Part shown: in pieces, positions 37,201 through 47,075 of the stretch
How the letters are laid out: each line of letters begins with the position of its first letter
Numbering within the stretch: the stretch's first letter is position 1
Source: Neodontobutis hainanensis
Lineage: Eukaryota; Chordata; Actinopteri; Gobiiformes; Odontobutidae
DNA length: 64,000 bases
Assembly: GCA_024349245.1 (NCBI GenBank)
Contig: JALDNG010000021.1
Span: 261,501-325,500 of the forward strand
Direction of reading: 5' to 3'
The notes under the pieces: generated by a model
Seen by the model: the letters and a program-made list of their open reading frames with translations, nothing else
Databases searched by the model: none
Told to the model about the DNA's origin: nothing
Translations under genes and position numbers: made by a program

Positions 37201-40200
37201 ACGCAAGACGCTCGGTTTGAGAATGCGTCTCACAGTTGTCATGTACAGCCTTTCCAAGTCTCTAAACACATCGAGAGAGTTTCCTGTTTCTAGTTGAAAG
37301 CATTTATTTACAGCTTTGATTTCCATCAGAACAGGCTGAAGAAAGTACATGTAAAGGAGATTAGTTTTGTCATTGTACATTTCCTTTAAAAGCCGAGCAG
37401 TATAGCAGTGATCTGTACTTGAAGCCATGTTAAAGTGCAGTGTGAGGGCATCTTTTTGATCCACAATGCGGTTAATGCAGTCAGCCATCACAAGCCAACG
37501 GGTACAGCTTGGACTTATTAATTTCAAGGGGCAGCCCCCGTTATTGATAGTCTCATATATGTTCTTGTACTCATACTGCCGCTTTGCTGAATGTGCGAAC
37601 CAGTTGTAGGTTTCTCTAACCATGAATTCTATGTTGCTTGGAAGAAGCTGCATTGCTTTATTTGCAACAATGTCAAGTGAATGGCAAACACAACGAATAA
37701 GCTGCAGGTTTGGCTGTATTTGTTTAAGTAGGGTGAAAACCGAGTGTTTTTTTCCAACCATTACGCTGGCACCATCTGTGGCAATGCCCATCATGTTTTT
37801 AATCTGGAGCCCGTTCTTTGATAGAAAAGAGACAACAGTGTCTGATATGGCTTTAGCATCAGCATCTGTCAGCTCCACAAGTCCAAGATATGTACTTACA
37901 AACTTGCTGTGTTTTTTTGAGTGGTATTTCACACAGATACAAAGAAGTTTGTTCACGGATATGTCAGTGCTTTCATCAAGATACAGGGAATATGGAGACT
38001 CCCCAATATCCTCCACAAGTTCTTCTCTGAAGTGTGGCGCGAGGACAGATTTAATAATGGCTGTACACTTTGTCCGGTGCATTTGAAATGTTCCCATCTC
38101 ATCTTTCAAAATGTCTGACAAATCGTCCACCGCATTTATTGAACTGTGACAAGCAATGTAAGCAGCGATTCTAATTTCACGGCGCTTTTGGTCATCTTTG
38201 ATCGGACACTGCCCTGCTGCTCCCACTGACATAGTAAAAGTTTTTATACTTGGTGCACAGCGCGATTTGTGTTTTTTTGTATTAGCATGCTCTTTCAAAT
38301 CATTTAACTGTGCCCTGATTTCTGATTGACAGTATTTACAAAATGCCTTTGTATCATCGTCTACCACAGGTGTAATCCATGTTTTTAAAGACTGGTCGCT
38401 CTCCCATTCCTTTCTGTAGGACTTTTTATATTTACCCCACTTTGGCATGATGATGATGATGAATAATGATCACTGATGATGATAATGCAGTTTTGACTAT
38501 ATAACGTATTAGCCTACAACAACCCGCCAATCAAGCTTGAAGTCTGATTGGACAGGATTCCCCTGAACCTTATTGGCTAACCTGAACCATACCTAATTTA
38601 AACATAATCCTACATTATATAATTTATTTTATAGTTAGTTTTCATAAAAAAATAATAAAGAATACTGTTTATAGTCAAAAATAAAAATCCGCCTGTTGCA
38701 TCAAAAACCAGCCCAAATTTTAAAGACCCGCCCAATGCATTTTTTTCCGGTCGGACGTGAACAAAAGGAGCCCAATTGGGCGGGAACACGCCCAATCTGG
38801 CAACACTGATTTGGACTCATATTGTGTTGTAAAAAAATGCAAAAAATGTTTATGACTCAAAACCATTTTCACTTGTGAACATTTTAAATTGACATCATTA
38901 CTCAAGCCGCAAACTAGGGCTGTGCAATCAATCAAATTTTGAATCGAATCGTGATTTATTCGCAATTATTGGCTTATGGCTTTTTAACCGACATGTCTAC
39001 GACTAATCATCTGTCAGTAAAAGAACATTGTTAAGCTAACTATATTTGAAAAGATCTTAGTTCACAAAACTTTTTTTATGAGCCATATTTATTTGTTGTT
39101 AGTAAGAAAATATAAAATTAAATCAGAAATTTAAATTTAGAATTTTTTTTTGCCATATCACCGAGCCCTACATTAAAGCAACACATTGTAACTTTAAGCC
39201 CCATTACTAAGTCTGAAAAAAAAAAACATCCATTTGAATGATTTCTTGACATAAAACAAGGGAACTGCCCCTCTTTTAAGATTCTTCATTTTGTAAATGT
39301 GAGTATTGGAGCACGCTACCTAAAAAGTCCATCATTATAGACTCAGACATCATTTAGCCTTTCCTAAAATAGACTAAAAAGTGTATTTTAGGAAAGATAA
39401 CAAAAAAGGCTAATTATTTAAAATTTATTTGTGAATCTATAAATTTAATAGTGACAAATTTCATTTAAGGCTCACCTTGTTTCTGGATCCATCTTCACCA
39501 TCTTGTGCCTGTTCCTCTTCCTCTCCCACTGCTCGTCCAATCGGTGAGCTGCGACTTGGATCACCTGACAGGAAGGTGCCATCGTCTGTCCGTCCCATCC
39601 AACCAGGAGCCGGTAACACTGCATCTGAGCCCTCCCTCCGGCCGACACCACCAAAGCAGACAAACACTTCCCGTCGTCATCTTTGTTTACCGCGGCTGTC
39701 AACGCCCTGACGCTCGAGATATGATCCGTCAGAACCACTAAGACTTTAATTCCACCTCTTTTTGGATTCAACGCCAGAATGGTGACACTTGTATCCTCTC
39801 CGCCAGTCACTACCACCTCCCAAACTCCATTTTCTCCATTCAAAACCCTTCCTAACCTACAAACACATCCAATCCCTCTGCCGTGAAGGCCTTCTCTCAA
39901 TGTCCAACTCTTTTTTCCACTGTTTTCAATCAAAGGAGTTTCTGAAGTTAAAACAGCACCTTGTTTAATGAAAACTAGAGCTCCGTTTCCAGTCCATACT
40001 CCTTTTTTGGACGTCCAAAGGCTCCAAGATCGATGTCCACCTCCACACAGAACGGACAGCAGTCTCTCTTGACGAACAGGGTCCCATACGACAAAATTTA
40101 CGCCATGAAAACCAACAATTGCAAACCTAGCTTCTCGACTTTGACCCTCCATTTGTTTAATTTTGTCCACATTTCCAACATTTAGCAGCTTATTTTCAAC

Positions 40201-43200
40201 CAACTTTTTGTCCTCATTTAAATTAACTTCTTGTGCATTATTAGTCTCCAAAATAAGGACTTTCTCCAGCCACTCCATCCCTTTACAAGCCCGCTGTACT
40301 CTTAGCACTTTTAACTCAAATTCTTGTCTGTTTTGTTCAGCTTTTTCATCACTCTCAAGCCTTTCTGATGGTTTTAAACAAATCCTGAAGACCCTCACGC
40401 ATCCGTCTCGTCCCGTGCTGTAAAAAAGCCCTGAATGTTCGAAAACCGAAGTAACTCCCTGTTTGCCGTGGACTCCGAACAAAACGCTCACTGGATTTAT
40501 CTTCAGCATTTGGCTGTCTTTGCAAAATGCTAACATTTCCTTTTGTTTGTCTTCACAAAATTCCTTATTTTGCATCATTGTCCCATTTTTTTCTGTTAAC
40601 AAATAGTTTCTTTCTACATTATCATTTTTAGTTTTTTCATTTTCTTGACTCAAAACTGGATTCATCTTTGATGTTAGCTTGTTAGCTTCAAATTCTGCCA
40701 ACAATTCTCTTTCTCCTTCATCTCTTTTTATTCCATCACTCATTCTTAGGTTTAGCTTTGACATTTGCTCATTAGCTTCACTTTTTGGCCACATTTCTTC
40801 TCCTTTGCTTTGGCCTTTGACATTTTCCTGACTTCTAACTGCATTTAGCTTAGCCATTAGCTTGTTAGCTTCATGTTTGTTTGAAAATTCAAGACTTACT
40901 ACTTTGTTTCTTTTATTTACATCAACAATTCCAGGGTTTACTTTTAACCCTACTTTATTAGCTTCATTTTCCGCCAAAGGTTTCTTTCCTTCCACTTCAC
41001 TTTGTGTTTTCTCTTTTTCTTTAACTTGATTTAGATTTTCCCTTTCATTTTCTTCCTCACTTTTTGTCTCATCCCCCTTTTCTTGATTTACCAGGATCGC
41101 TTTATTTTCACATTCTGCTAATCCTCCCATATTCTCACTATCTTCACTTATGTTTTTAGCTGCCATTTTACCTTTTTTTCCAACACTTAGCGCCTCAAAC
41201 TTTTCACTTTCCTGATACAAAAGTATCGACCCTCTTCTGTCTCCGCAAACCCAAACTATTTCTTTTCCCAATTTAACTGTTACGGCCGCAGTTAACCATC
41301 GTTTTGCACAAGTCGGCAGCACAAAAACAGCTACTTGCTTCACTTCTAACTCCAAACCTTTGCTCTTTTTCACTTGTATCCACCAGCGATAAACCAAACC
41401 ATCACTTCCTGACGCTAACAAACAAACACCTCCCTCTAGTCCTCTTCCTTCCTGCCAAATTAAACTATGAATTTTCCCAGATCCAGCTTGCAGACGTTTT
41501 CCATTTTCAGGTTTCGCAATCGGGAAAACCTGAACAGAGCCGTTAATGTTTCCCACAGCGCACAAATGAACCAGCTCACCTTTAATTCTGAAACATACAA
41601 CTTCCATAACACAGTAGGACTGGAATTCAAGAGCTCCTTGCCAGATTAAGTCCCATTTTTCATCACTGTACTCATAGACGCCTCCTTTATCTGTGCAAAC
41701 GACAAATCTACTCTCGCTCCAAGTTGAGTTTTCAGATTCCATTGAACAAAGGACTTTGGGAACGCCAACAAAGTCCAAGTCAGTTTCCCTGTGTTCAGGC
41801 TTTTCTTTTGTTACCAATGCATTTTTTGCTTTATTTATACCATCTTTGGCTTCATGTTTTCTGAGATTAGCCACTTCTACTGATCCAAAGTGCTCCTCAT
41901 TGAGTTGCTTTCTTTCAAGTTCTTCTGCCTTAGTCTTCATTTGTAGCTCTGTTTTTTGCTTGTCAGTTTCTTCTACAGTCATATTAGCTTCATTTTCCTC
42001 ATTTGCAGCCTCCACTTTAGGTTTAGTCACCCATTTTTCCACTAAAAAGCTTGGATCAGTTGGCTTTTCTTGCGTTTTGACAAAGCTTCTTCCAGTGTTT
42101 TGACTTTTTGTATTTTCCACATGCTTTTTCTCAACATTTTCATTCATTTGTGTTTTTTCTATAGTTACTTCAGTCATTTTATTTCTGATCTCTTCTATTT
42201 CTGACTTGGAATTGTTTACTTTAAGTGGAACTTCTGCTTTTGGGGGTTTTGAAAGATCCACACCATGTTTAATTCTTGCACTTTCTGACTCCGAACTCTC
42301 ATTTTTTCTTTTTGCCACAGGTTTCTTACTCTCATTAATCTCCCTTTTATCTGTAGGAAACTTAAGATCTACTAACTTCTCTCCATCGTCTTCCCTTTTG
42401 TCTTGCCACATTCCCAGTTTCCACAATCTCACGGCTCCGTCAGCTCCTCCTGTCGCCACCAAAATCTCTTTTCCGCCACTTTCTGAACTTATTGCTAAAG
42501 CTCGAATGCCTCCAGCTCTGTGTCCTTTAAGCGTTTGTGTAACTTTGCCGTTCTCCCACATTAAACAAGTGCCGTCTTCTCCGGCGCTGAAGACTTTCCT
42601 GCAAGAAAGCTTAACCGAGAAAACTCTAGCTTGATGTCCGTACAAAATGTTTAAACAAATTGGATTCGGGTCACCGCAGTTTCCACCAGTTTCTCCCAAA
42701 TTGCCGGTTTTCCAAAGTCGGACACTTCGATCGTCGGATGCTGAAGCTATTATCCCTTTGTCTTTTAAATACGTGATGCTAAAAATTACTCCACTGTGGC
42801 CCAAAAGACGCCGTTCTACTTGGGCTTTAAATTCAGAATCGTCAGCCATGTTCCCTGGTTTCCAAATAATTAACTGATTGAAAACAGTTCCTCCGATTAG
42901 CACCGTATCGGACCAGGACTCGTGAGCTAAAACTAAAGCAGAGTAAAGAAGACAGCCCTCGGAGCAGGAGCGATGATAGAGGGTCGTTCCTGTTTCGGCA
43001 TCCAGTAAAAGTGCACTGTTGTGGGCTAAAGCGACGCAGAGGAGCGGCTGTTTGTTTCCAAAGAGCCAGCGCACGTCCAGAGCCCAGTCGTGGAGCTCCA
43101 TTATAGGACCAGTGTTTTCTAAATGAAGAGGATCTTTGATGTTAAGACGAACAAGTCGCACAGCTTTTCCTCCGAACACAGCCAGGTCGTAAAAGGTTGG

Positions 43201-44360
43201 TCCTAAAGGAATAACAGAAAAGAAAAGCTTTAATTAAATACATTCATTTTCTTCTGCTTGGTCCCAGTATGGGTGACTGGAGCCTATCCCTGCAGCTTTA
43301 GGCTTTAGGCGGGGTTCATCCTGGACAGTGGGTGACAGTAGGTCTGATTAATCAATACAGAGTTCCTTTATAATAATACATTTTTTTTTACAGCAATACG
43401 ATGAAATATCATTTATAAACAAATTAGGTCCATACCAACAGAAAGGACTGAGAATAAAGAATAATCTTTTTGTATTAATTAGCCAGCAACAGCGGAGAAT
43501 GAGTGGCGTCGTGCTGCGTTATAAGAACAGTGTATACAGCTGTACTAACTTATGAGACATTGTGAAATGAAATATTCTTAATGACTTTGCAAGTTCTCTT
43601 TCATCCAGGTTAAAGAGTAAAACTTTGAAAAGGTTGTCTCTTACCACATTTTCTCTCCTGAGTAGATGTTGCTTCTTGCTGGAGTCTTCTCGGTCGTATC
43701 CCGTGGATCCTCTGGCGTTGGAGCGCGCTCAGTGAAGCACAGGTTTGAGGACGAGGCTGTAGACTGTAAACGGTCAACACCGGGCCTTCACCTGTTGTGA
43801 TGAATAGGTGCATTTTTAAAAAAGTTCATGTTCATTTTGAAAAAAAAAATAAAATCACTTTGTGGGTAATTATTCTTTATATCTGAATTATTTTGTCCAT
43901 ATGCAGCTGATAACACATAGTCACTGTCCTCTTGTCACCTTCTGGATTCATCAACAGATTTTATTCATGCATTTTAAATTGCTTGAACAGGCTCATCCTT
44001 TCATCCGTTTGTGTATTTTAGACACAGTGCCTTTGCTGTAGCGGTTAGTATCAGAACAGCACAGTCTCTACTTTATAAAACCTAATCTGAGACTAAAACC
44101 CATCTTTTTGCAATAAAATGTACAAATATTATTGATTTGGTGTTTTTGCATTGTGTTTATCATGTCTTTAACTTTATTTATGTCGAATATAAAGCATGTA
44201 TAATGCTAAATTTACCTTTATAATATAAAGTCAGGTGTAGTCACTGATATTATGAATGAATTAGTGTTTTTATTGAAGAACTGTTCCTACCTGAGAGAAG
44301 AAAATCCTCCTGAATAAACTCCAGAGCTGTGACGGGAGCCACCAGAGCTGCAGTCTCCAT
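34268..44360 (-). CDS. wdr6: WD repeat-containing protein 6, six coding exons, 1,611 residues
   Basis: WDR6 is the beta-propeller partner of the FTSJ1 methyltransferase in 2'-O-methylation of the tRNA wobble base (yeast Trm734/Rtt10 counterpart). Coding exons: 44291-44360, 43645-43791, 39476-43202, 35563-35640, 35362-35478, 34268-34964. Phases match throughout, giving 4,836 nt with the stop. WD units are clear, for example GIIASASDDRSVRLWK, KVFSAGEDGTCLMWE, VATGGADGAVRLWKL, STGRDGCVRVFRI, VVALACSDGAVR and LLFSAATDGQIAVWDF. The single 3.7-kb exon resembles the known large exon of vertebrate WDR6. The protein is about 490 residues longer than human WDR6 (about 1,121), mainly through two charged inserts at residues about 337-547 and 744-971 plus a Glu-rich C-terminal stretch. 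Intron 3 (35641-39475) holds a complete hAT transposon in the same orientation. Confidence 0.96.
35765..35772. repeat. Left target-site duplication of the hAT element
   Basis: atttggac, identical to 38809-38816. Confidence 0.96.
35773..38808 (-). mobile_element. Complete hAT-superfamily DNA transposon, 3,036 bp
   Basis: The ends are inverted repeats: cagtgttgccagattgg at 35773-35789 and its exact reverse complement at 38792-38808. Both are flanked by the same 8-bp target duplication, atttggac (35765-35772 and 38809-38816). This fits the hAT target consensus nTnnnnAn. Subterminal regions at both ends carry repeated cccgccca and ccagcccaaa motifs, probable transposase-binding sites. An intact transposase frame lies inside. 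The element sits in intron 3 of wdr6, in the same orientation as the host gene. Matching ends and duplication suggest a young insertion. Confidence 0.97.
36535..38448 (-). CDS. hAT transposase, BED zinc finger, 637 residues, intact
   Basis: Single uninterrupted frame from an ATG (MPKWGKYKKSYRKEW). Residues about 35-65 form a BED-type zinc finger: CKYC, then HANTKKH (C-x2-C, H-x5-H). The RNase-H-like catalytic core includes the DESTD motif (SLYLDESTDISVNKLL), which carries the expected first acidic residue, and GIATDGASVMVGKKHSV, a typical hAT block. The C-terminal hAT dimerisation region reads LPVSNAHVERAFSLVSLL, near residues 570-600. Length and layout fit ZBED-like hAT transposases. No stop or frameshift is seen, so it may encode active protein. 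It has its own start about 360 bp inside the right terminal repeat. Confidence 0.95.
   Translation of the reverse strand: MPKWGKYKKSYRKEWESDQSLKTWITPVVDDDTKAFCKYCQSEIRAQLNDLKEHANTKKHKSRCAPSIKTFTMSVGAAGQCPIKDDQKRREIRIAAYIACHSSINAVDDLSDILKDEMGTFQMHRTKCTAIIKSVLAPHFREELVEDIGESPYSLYLDESTDISVNKLLCICVKYHSKKHSKFVSTYLGLVELTDADAKAISDTVVSFLSKNGLQIKNMMGIATDGASVMVGKKHSVFTLLKQIQPNLQLIRCVCHSLDIVANKAMQLLPSNIEFMVRETYNWFAHSAKRQYEYKNIYETINNGGCPLKLISPSCTRWLVMADCINRIVDQKDALTLHFNMASSTDHCYTARLLKEMYNDKTNLLYMYFLQPVLMEIKAVNKCFQLETGNSLDVFRDLERLYMTTVRRILKPSVLRNHKQLRELALTQSGIFLSPLDADLGNTFMDKLEESRLAPDMKERISSRCMDFLKELVKQYQLRLPASMEILSKLELFCPKSVMSTINRPGVKDLPADLFSCPIGTLETQWRNVATANFSDDQDIDKFWLEVEAFKDAGGHKCFQELAQGAIRLLVLPVSNAHVERAFSLVSLLKDDTRNRMGLPLLSSIMDVRTGLVRNGFTSATFKPPRQLLERFDSTIY
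38809..38816. repeat. Right target-site duplication of the hAT element
   Basis: atttggac, identical to 35765-35772. Confidence 0.96.
38915..39170. mobile_element. Probable MITE-like element (tagggctgtgcaat family)
   Basis: Begins tagggctgtgcaatcaatc with gaatcgaatcgtgattt inside, and ends ccgagcccta, so the tips tagggct/agcccta are inverted. This resembles short non-autonomous elements common in fish. No clear target duplication was found. It lies in wdr6 intron 3, about 100 bp from the hAT element. Confidence 0.55.
39359..39396. repeat. Inverted repeat, 13-bp arms, in wdr6 intron 3
   Basis: ctttcctaaaata (39359-39371) and its exact reverse complement (39384-39396) with a 12-nt loop. It lies about 80 bp downstream of the donor of the large wdr6 exon. 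Confidence 0.9.
40507..41190 (-). other. Second charged insert in wdr6 (residues about 744-971) with 31-residue repeats
   Basis: About 228 codons rich in Lys, Glu and Asn, between SILLYQESEKFEA and the WD block LKINPVSVLFGVHG. Four repeats start with EANK or EANE at residues 819, 850, 881 and 911, a period of 30-31 residues. Each carries a K-(V/L/M)-N core followed by a short hydrophobic stretch, as in EANKLTSKMNPVLSQENE. Confidence 0.85.
41779..42411 (-). other. First charged insert in wdr6 (residues about 337-547)
   Basis: About 211 codons rich in Lys, Glu, Asn and Thr, between the WD unit ending GAVRLWKL and the block starting VPKVLCSMESEN. It reads like disordered or coiled sequence and has no WD features. 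It is in frame within the large exon with no splice sites needed. Confidence 0.85.
43257..43335. repeat. Dispersed fish repeat fragment in wdr6 intron 2
   Basis: Carries gggtgactggagcctatccc and ggcggggttcatcctggaca, shared with the copy at 14.5 kb. Confidence 0.7.
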
Positions 44361-44800
44361 CTCTGATATAAAACTTTGTATGAAAGATTAGAAAACAACA
44401 GACCAGGGATGAAAGTGCAGCTAAACTGAGCAGCCTCGTTTAGCCACTACTGGTAACTGTCAGTTCATTTGTGACACATTTAGGGGATTTAAAACGGATA
44501 AACTCACTTGTACGAGCTATAAACACGGCGATTACATGTTTAACACTGCCCAAGATTAATATAACATGTAGCTAAAGCTTTGAAGGAACTAAAACGTGTT
44601 CATTTATCGCCTCAAAGTGACGCGTTGCTGCTTCCGGGTTTGAAGCGCGTTTACTGCGCGGTGATTGGATGGAAAAACGGATGCCGTACGTTTATTGGAC
44701 ACAGTACCACACGTGACCATCAGAAGCAGATTGTGAAGCTTAGGTGTTTCACGACAGAAACAAGAGATGGCAGCAAAGTACAACGTTACCTAAAGACAGC
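44361..44800 (-). promoter_or_regulatory. Probable wdr6 promoter region
   Basis: Immediately upstream of the wdr6 start. It has GC-richer patches (gaagcgcgtttactgcgcgg), a CCAAT-type attgg near 44665 and a CACGTG E-box at 44710-44715. No TATA box is evident. Inferred from position. Confidence 0.4.
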
Positions 44801-45244
44801 TTGAGATTCGTTTGGGGTTTATTCACATCAAAATAAATTAATTAAAGAAAACTTATCATACAGACTATTATTGAACTCATTATATAGCCTTTTATGGTTT
44901 TCATGTGCAAAAAAATATGCTAATAATTATATGTAAATGGTCTAATGTAGTATTTGTAGTTATTAAATCAATGTACATTTAATAAAAACTACAGAAGACA
45001 CAGAAACAGCCTTTAAAGCAGTAAAATGTCTGTTGTGGCATGGTCGGACAGAAGAAAATTAGACCCCACTCAGTAACAGTGTAACAGAGAAAGTACAAAA
45101 CTTAAGAGAAACACTATCAACTAAAACACAAATTCTGTTTTAAAGTACGACAAACTACTTAAATTCTTAATATTAATTTAAAAAAGTGTTATGCAACAGT
45201 GATATTTTGCCAGACGCTCCTGTGTGAAGAGTTAATAACACTAA

Positions 45245-45640
45245 CTACGCTCATGGCTCAGTGGTAGATCAGTCGTCCTATAACCAGAAGGTTGGCAGTT
45301 TGATTCCCTGCTCTGATGTATGCATGTGTGTAACTGCACAGGTGAGTTTGGTGGTGGTCTGTCGGCCCCAGGGTAGGGTACAGTTAGTCGCAGGGCTAAC
45401 ATTTAGAGACAGACACTGACACTGACATTCACTCTCACATTCATTCACTAGAGACACTTTAGAGTTGCCAGTTGACCTGTCCATGCATGTCTTTGGACGA
45501 TGGGAGGAGCCGGAGTACCCGGAGAGAACCCACAGTAACACGCAGACTCCTCACAGAAAGACCGGAGTCGACCAAGGATGTCCGAGTCGGCCGGGGATTG
45601 AACTCACAACCTTCTGAGGCAGGAGCGCTAACCTCTCTAT
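45245..45640. repeat. Composite repeat with two tRNA-like modules facing each other
   Basis: The left module on the plus strand has box A-like tggctcagtggtaga and box B-like ggcagtttgattcc. The middle has the dispersed family words cgcagggctaacatttag, ggagccggagtacccgg and cagactcctcacagaaag. The right module on the minus strand has box B-like gttgtgagttcaatcccc (near 45590-45615). It looks like a tRNA-derived SINE joined to another dispersed element. Confidence 0.7.
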
Positions 45641-45954
45641 TAACTCTTAAGTAATTAAAATGCAAGGATTTATCTTCCTGCTCATAACTGCAAACTTGAG
45701 GTCTCTAAATGGGAGTCAAAGTTTCCTCGAGCTACTTCTCTTCCTCAGACTCCAAACGTCAGCTGACCGTGTCCGATCCTGTTTACTGTCAACACAAAAA
45801 TGTAAAAGATTTGGCCCTGGTCTGAAGATGTTCACTGTTAGTTAATTACCGCCCCAGCCACAACAGCACAGTTTGTGAACCGAAGTGTGAGGGCTTTCAG
45901 GGAAAACCGGCGAGATCTGACGACCGTAATGATGCCCACAGGCCCGGCTCGCTC

Positions 45955-46100
45955 GCACTAATCGACTAATTGACGTCAAAGTTGTCACATATTGCTCAGA
46001 GGGCCTTTGTCGCTGGTCGTTAGTGGTAATTACCGAGCCGAGTGATCAGATGAGGCTGGCAGCGGGCCTTGAATATCAGGTTTTAATGAGCCTACAGTGT
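45955..46100. promoter_or_regulatory. Candidate non-coding regulatory element with a CRE site
   Basis: Contains a perfect CRE palindrome tgacgtca at 45971-45978, next to homeodomain-type cores (ctaatt, gtaattacc). It is less AT-rich and less repetitive than its surroundings. Conservation cannot be judged from one sequence. Confidence 0.3.
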
Positions 46101-47032
46101 TGGGCTGTACATACCAACAGGGTTTCATTTGTGAAGTGCGGGTGGTATGGACCTTTTTCTGTCAGCGATCCAAATACAACTGTTTTCTGCTGATGTCAGG
46201 GCATTTTGTTTTGTCACAGTTTGACACGGCTCGGGTTCGCTGGCCATGAACGTAAACAGACAAAGAGCGTATTGTTGGAACTGTTCTAAACGAGCGTGCA
46301 GGACTGCTCTGGTGACTCCTCGACTCTGGTTTGAGCTACGGTCACTAAAGGTGGAGCGGAACACTGCAGTCTGTTGATTGGACAGCTAATATTCCTCACT
46401 CGAGTGTCGTGAGACTTTCAAAGATGGTGCCGCACAGTTACACAGACATTTAGTTCTTTGGATTCTTTAACAAAAAAAGACAAAAAGACAAAACAAAACT
46501 ATACTAACTGCTACTAACTAGTGACAGATTTCATAAACGTGTTGTTAGAGGAAAGGGATAAAATGATGACCCCTGTTCTAAAAGAAGCTGTACTATAAAC
46601 TTTTTAAATATCATTTTAACTTTATAATGTGTTTTTATATCTATTGCACCAACTAAGTGAGTCTGTAAATAAATATTTTGAATTAAATTGGACTCCATTG
46701 ACGAGAACTGTCGCTGCTGCAGGGAAGCAAAGAAGAGACGTTTTTTCTGGAACTATAAATCTGTACAAACCTACCCTGTCAGTAGAGAATAACTGTTAAA
46801 GGATCACTCGGTTAGTCTCCTCAACTCTCCTGCAGCAGCTCTCACTCAGCAGCAGCTGCTACAGACTCTCAGAGCCGTCAGAAAACTCACACAACAGAAC
46901 AAAGTGCAACATTAAGAACTAACCAGTAGGCGTCTGTTGTTACAAGTGACCTCAGGAGTTAGTTTAATGATGCACTGTTCAGATCAGTAACATCGATCAC
47001 CTCTCACCAGGAGCAGACACCTGCAGACCTGT

Positions 47033-47075
47033 GACCTGTGTGACCTCTGTGACCTCTGTGACCTCTGTGTGTAGA
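47033..47075. repeat. Short tandem repeat (gtgacctctgt)
   Basis: Four imperfect ~10-bp copies of tgacctctgtg. Confidence 0.85.

Noticed and set aside
37622..38086. 154-residue plus-strand frame inside the hAT element
   Set aside because: Antisense shadow of the intact transposase.
41304..42877. Several plus-strand frames opposite wdr6
   Set aside because: Ser/Phe/Leu-rich antisense shadows of the Lys/Glu-rich coding strand.
44580..44804. 74-residue plus-strand frame divergent from wdr6
   Set aside because: No family resemblance; lies in the probable wdr6 promoter. A divergent transcript cannot be excluded.
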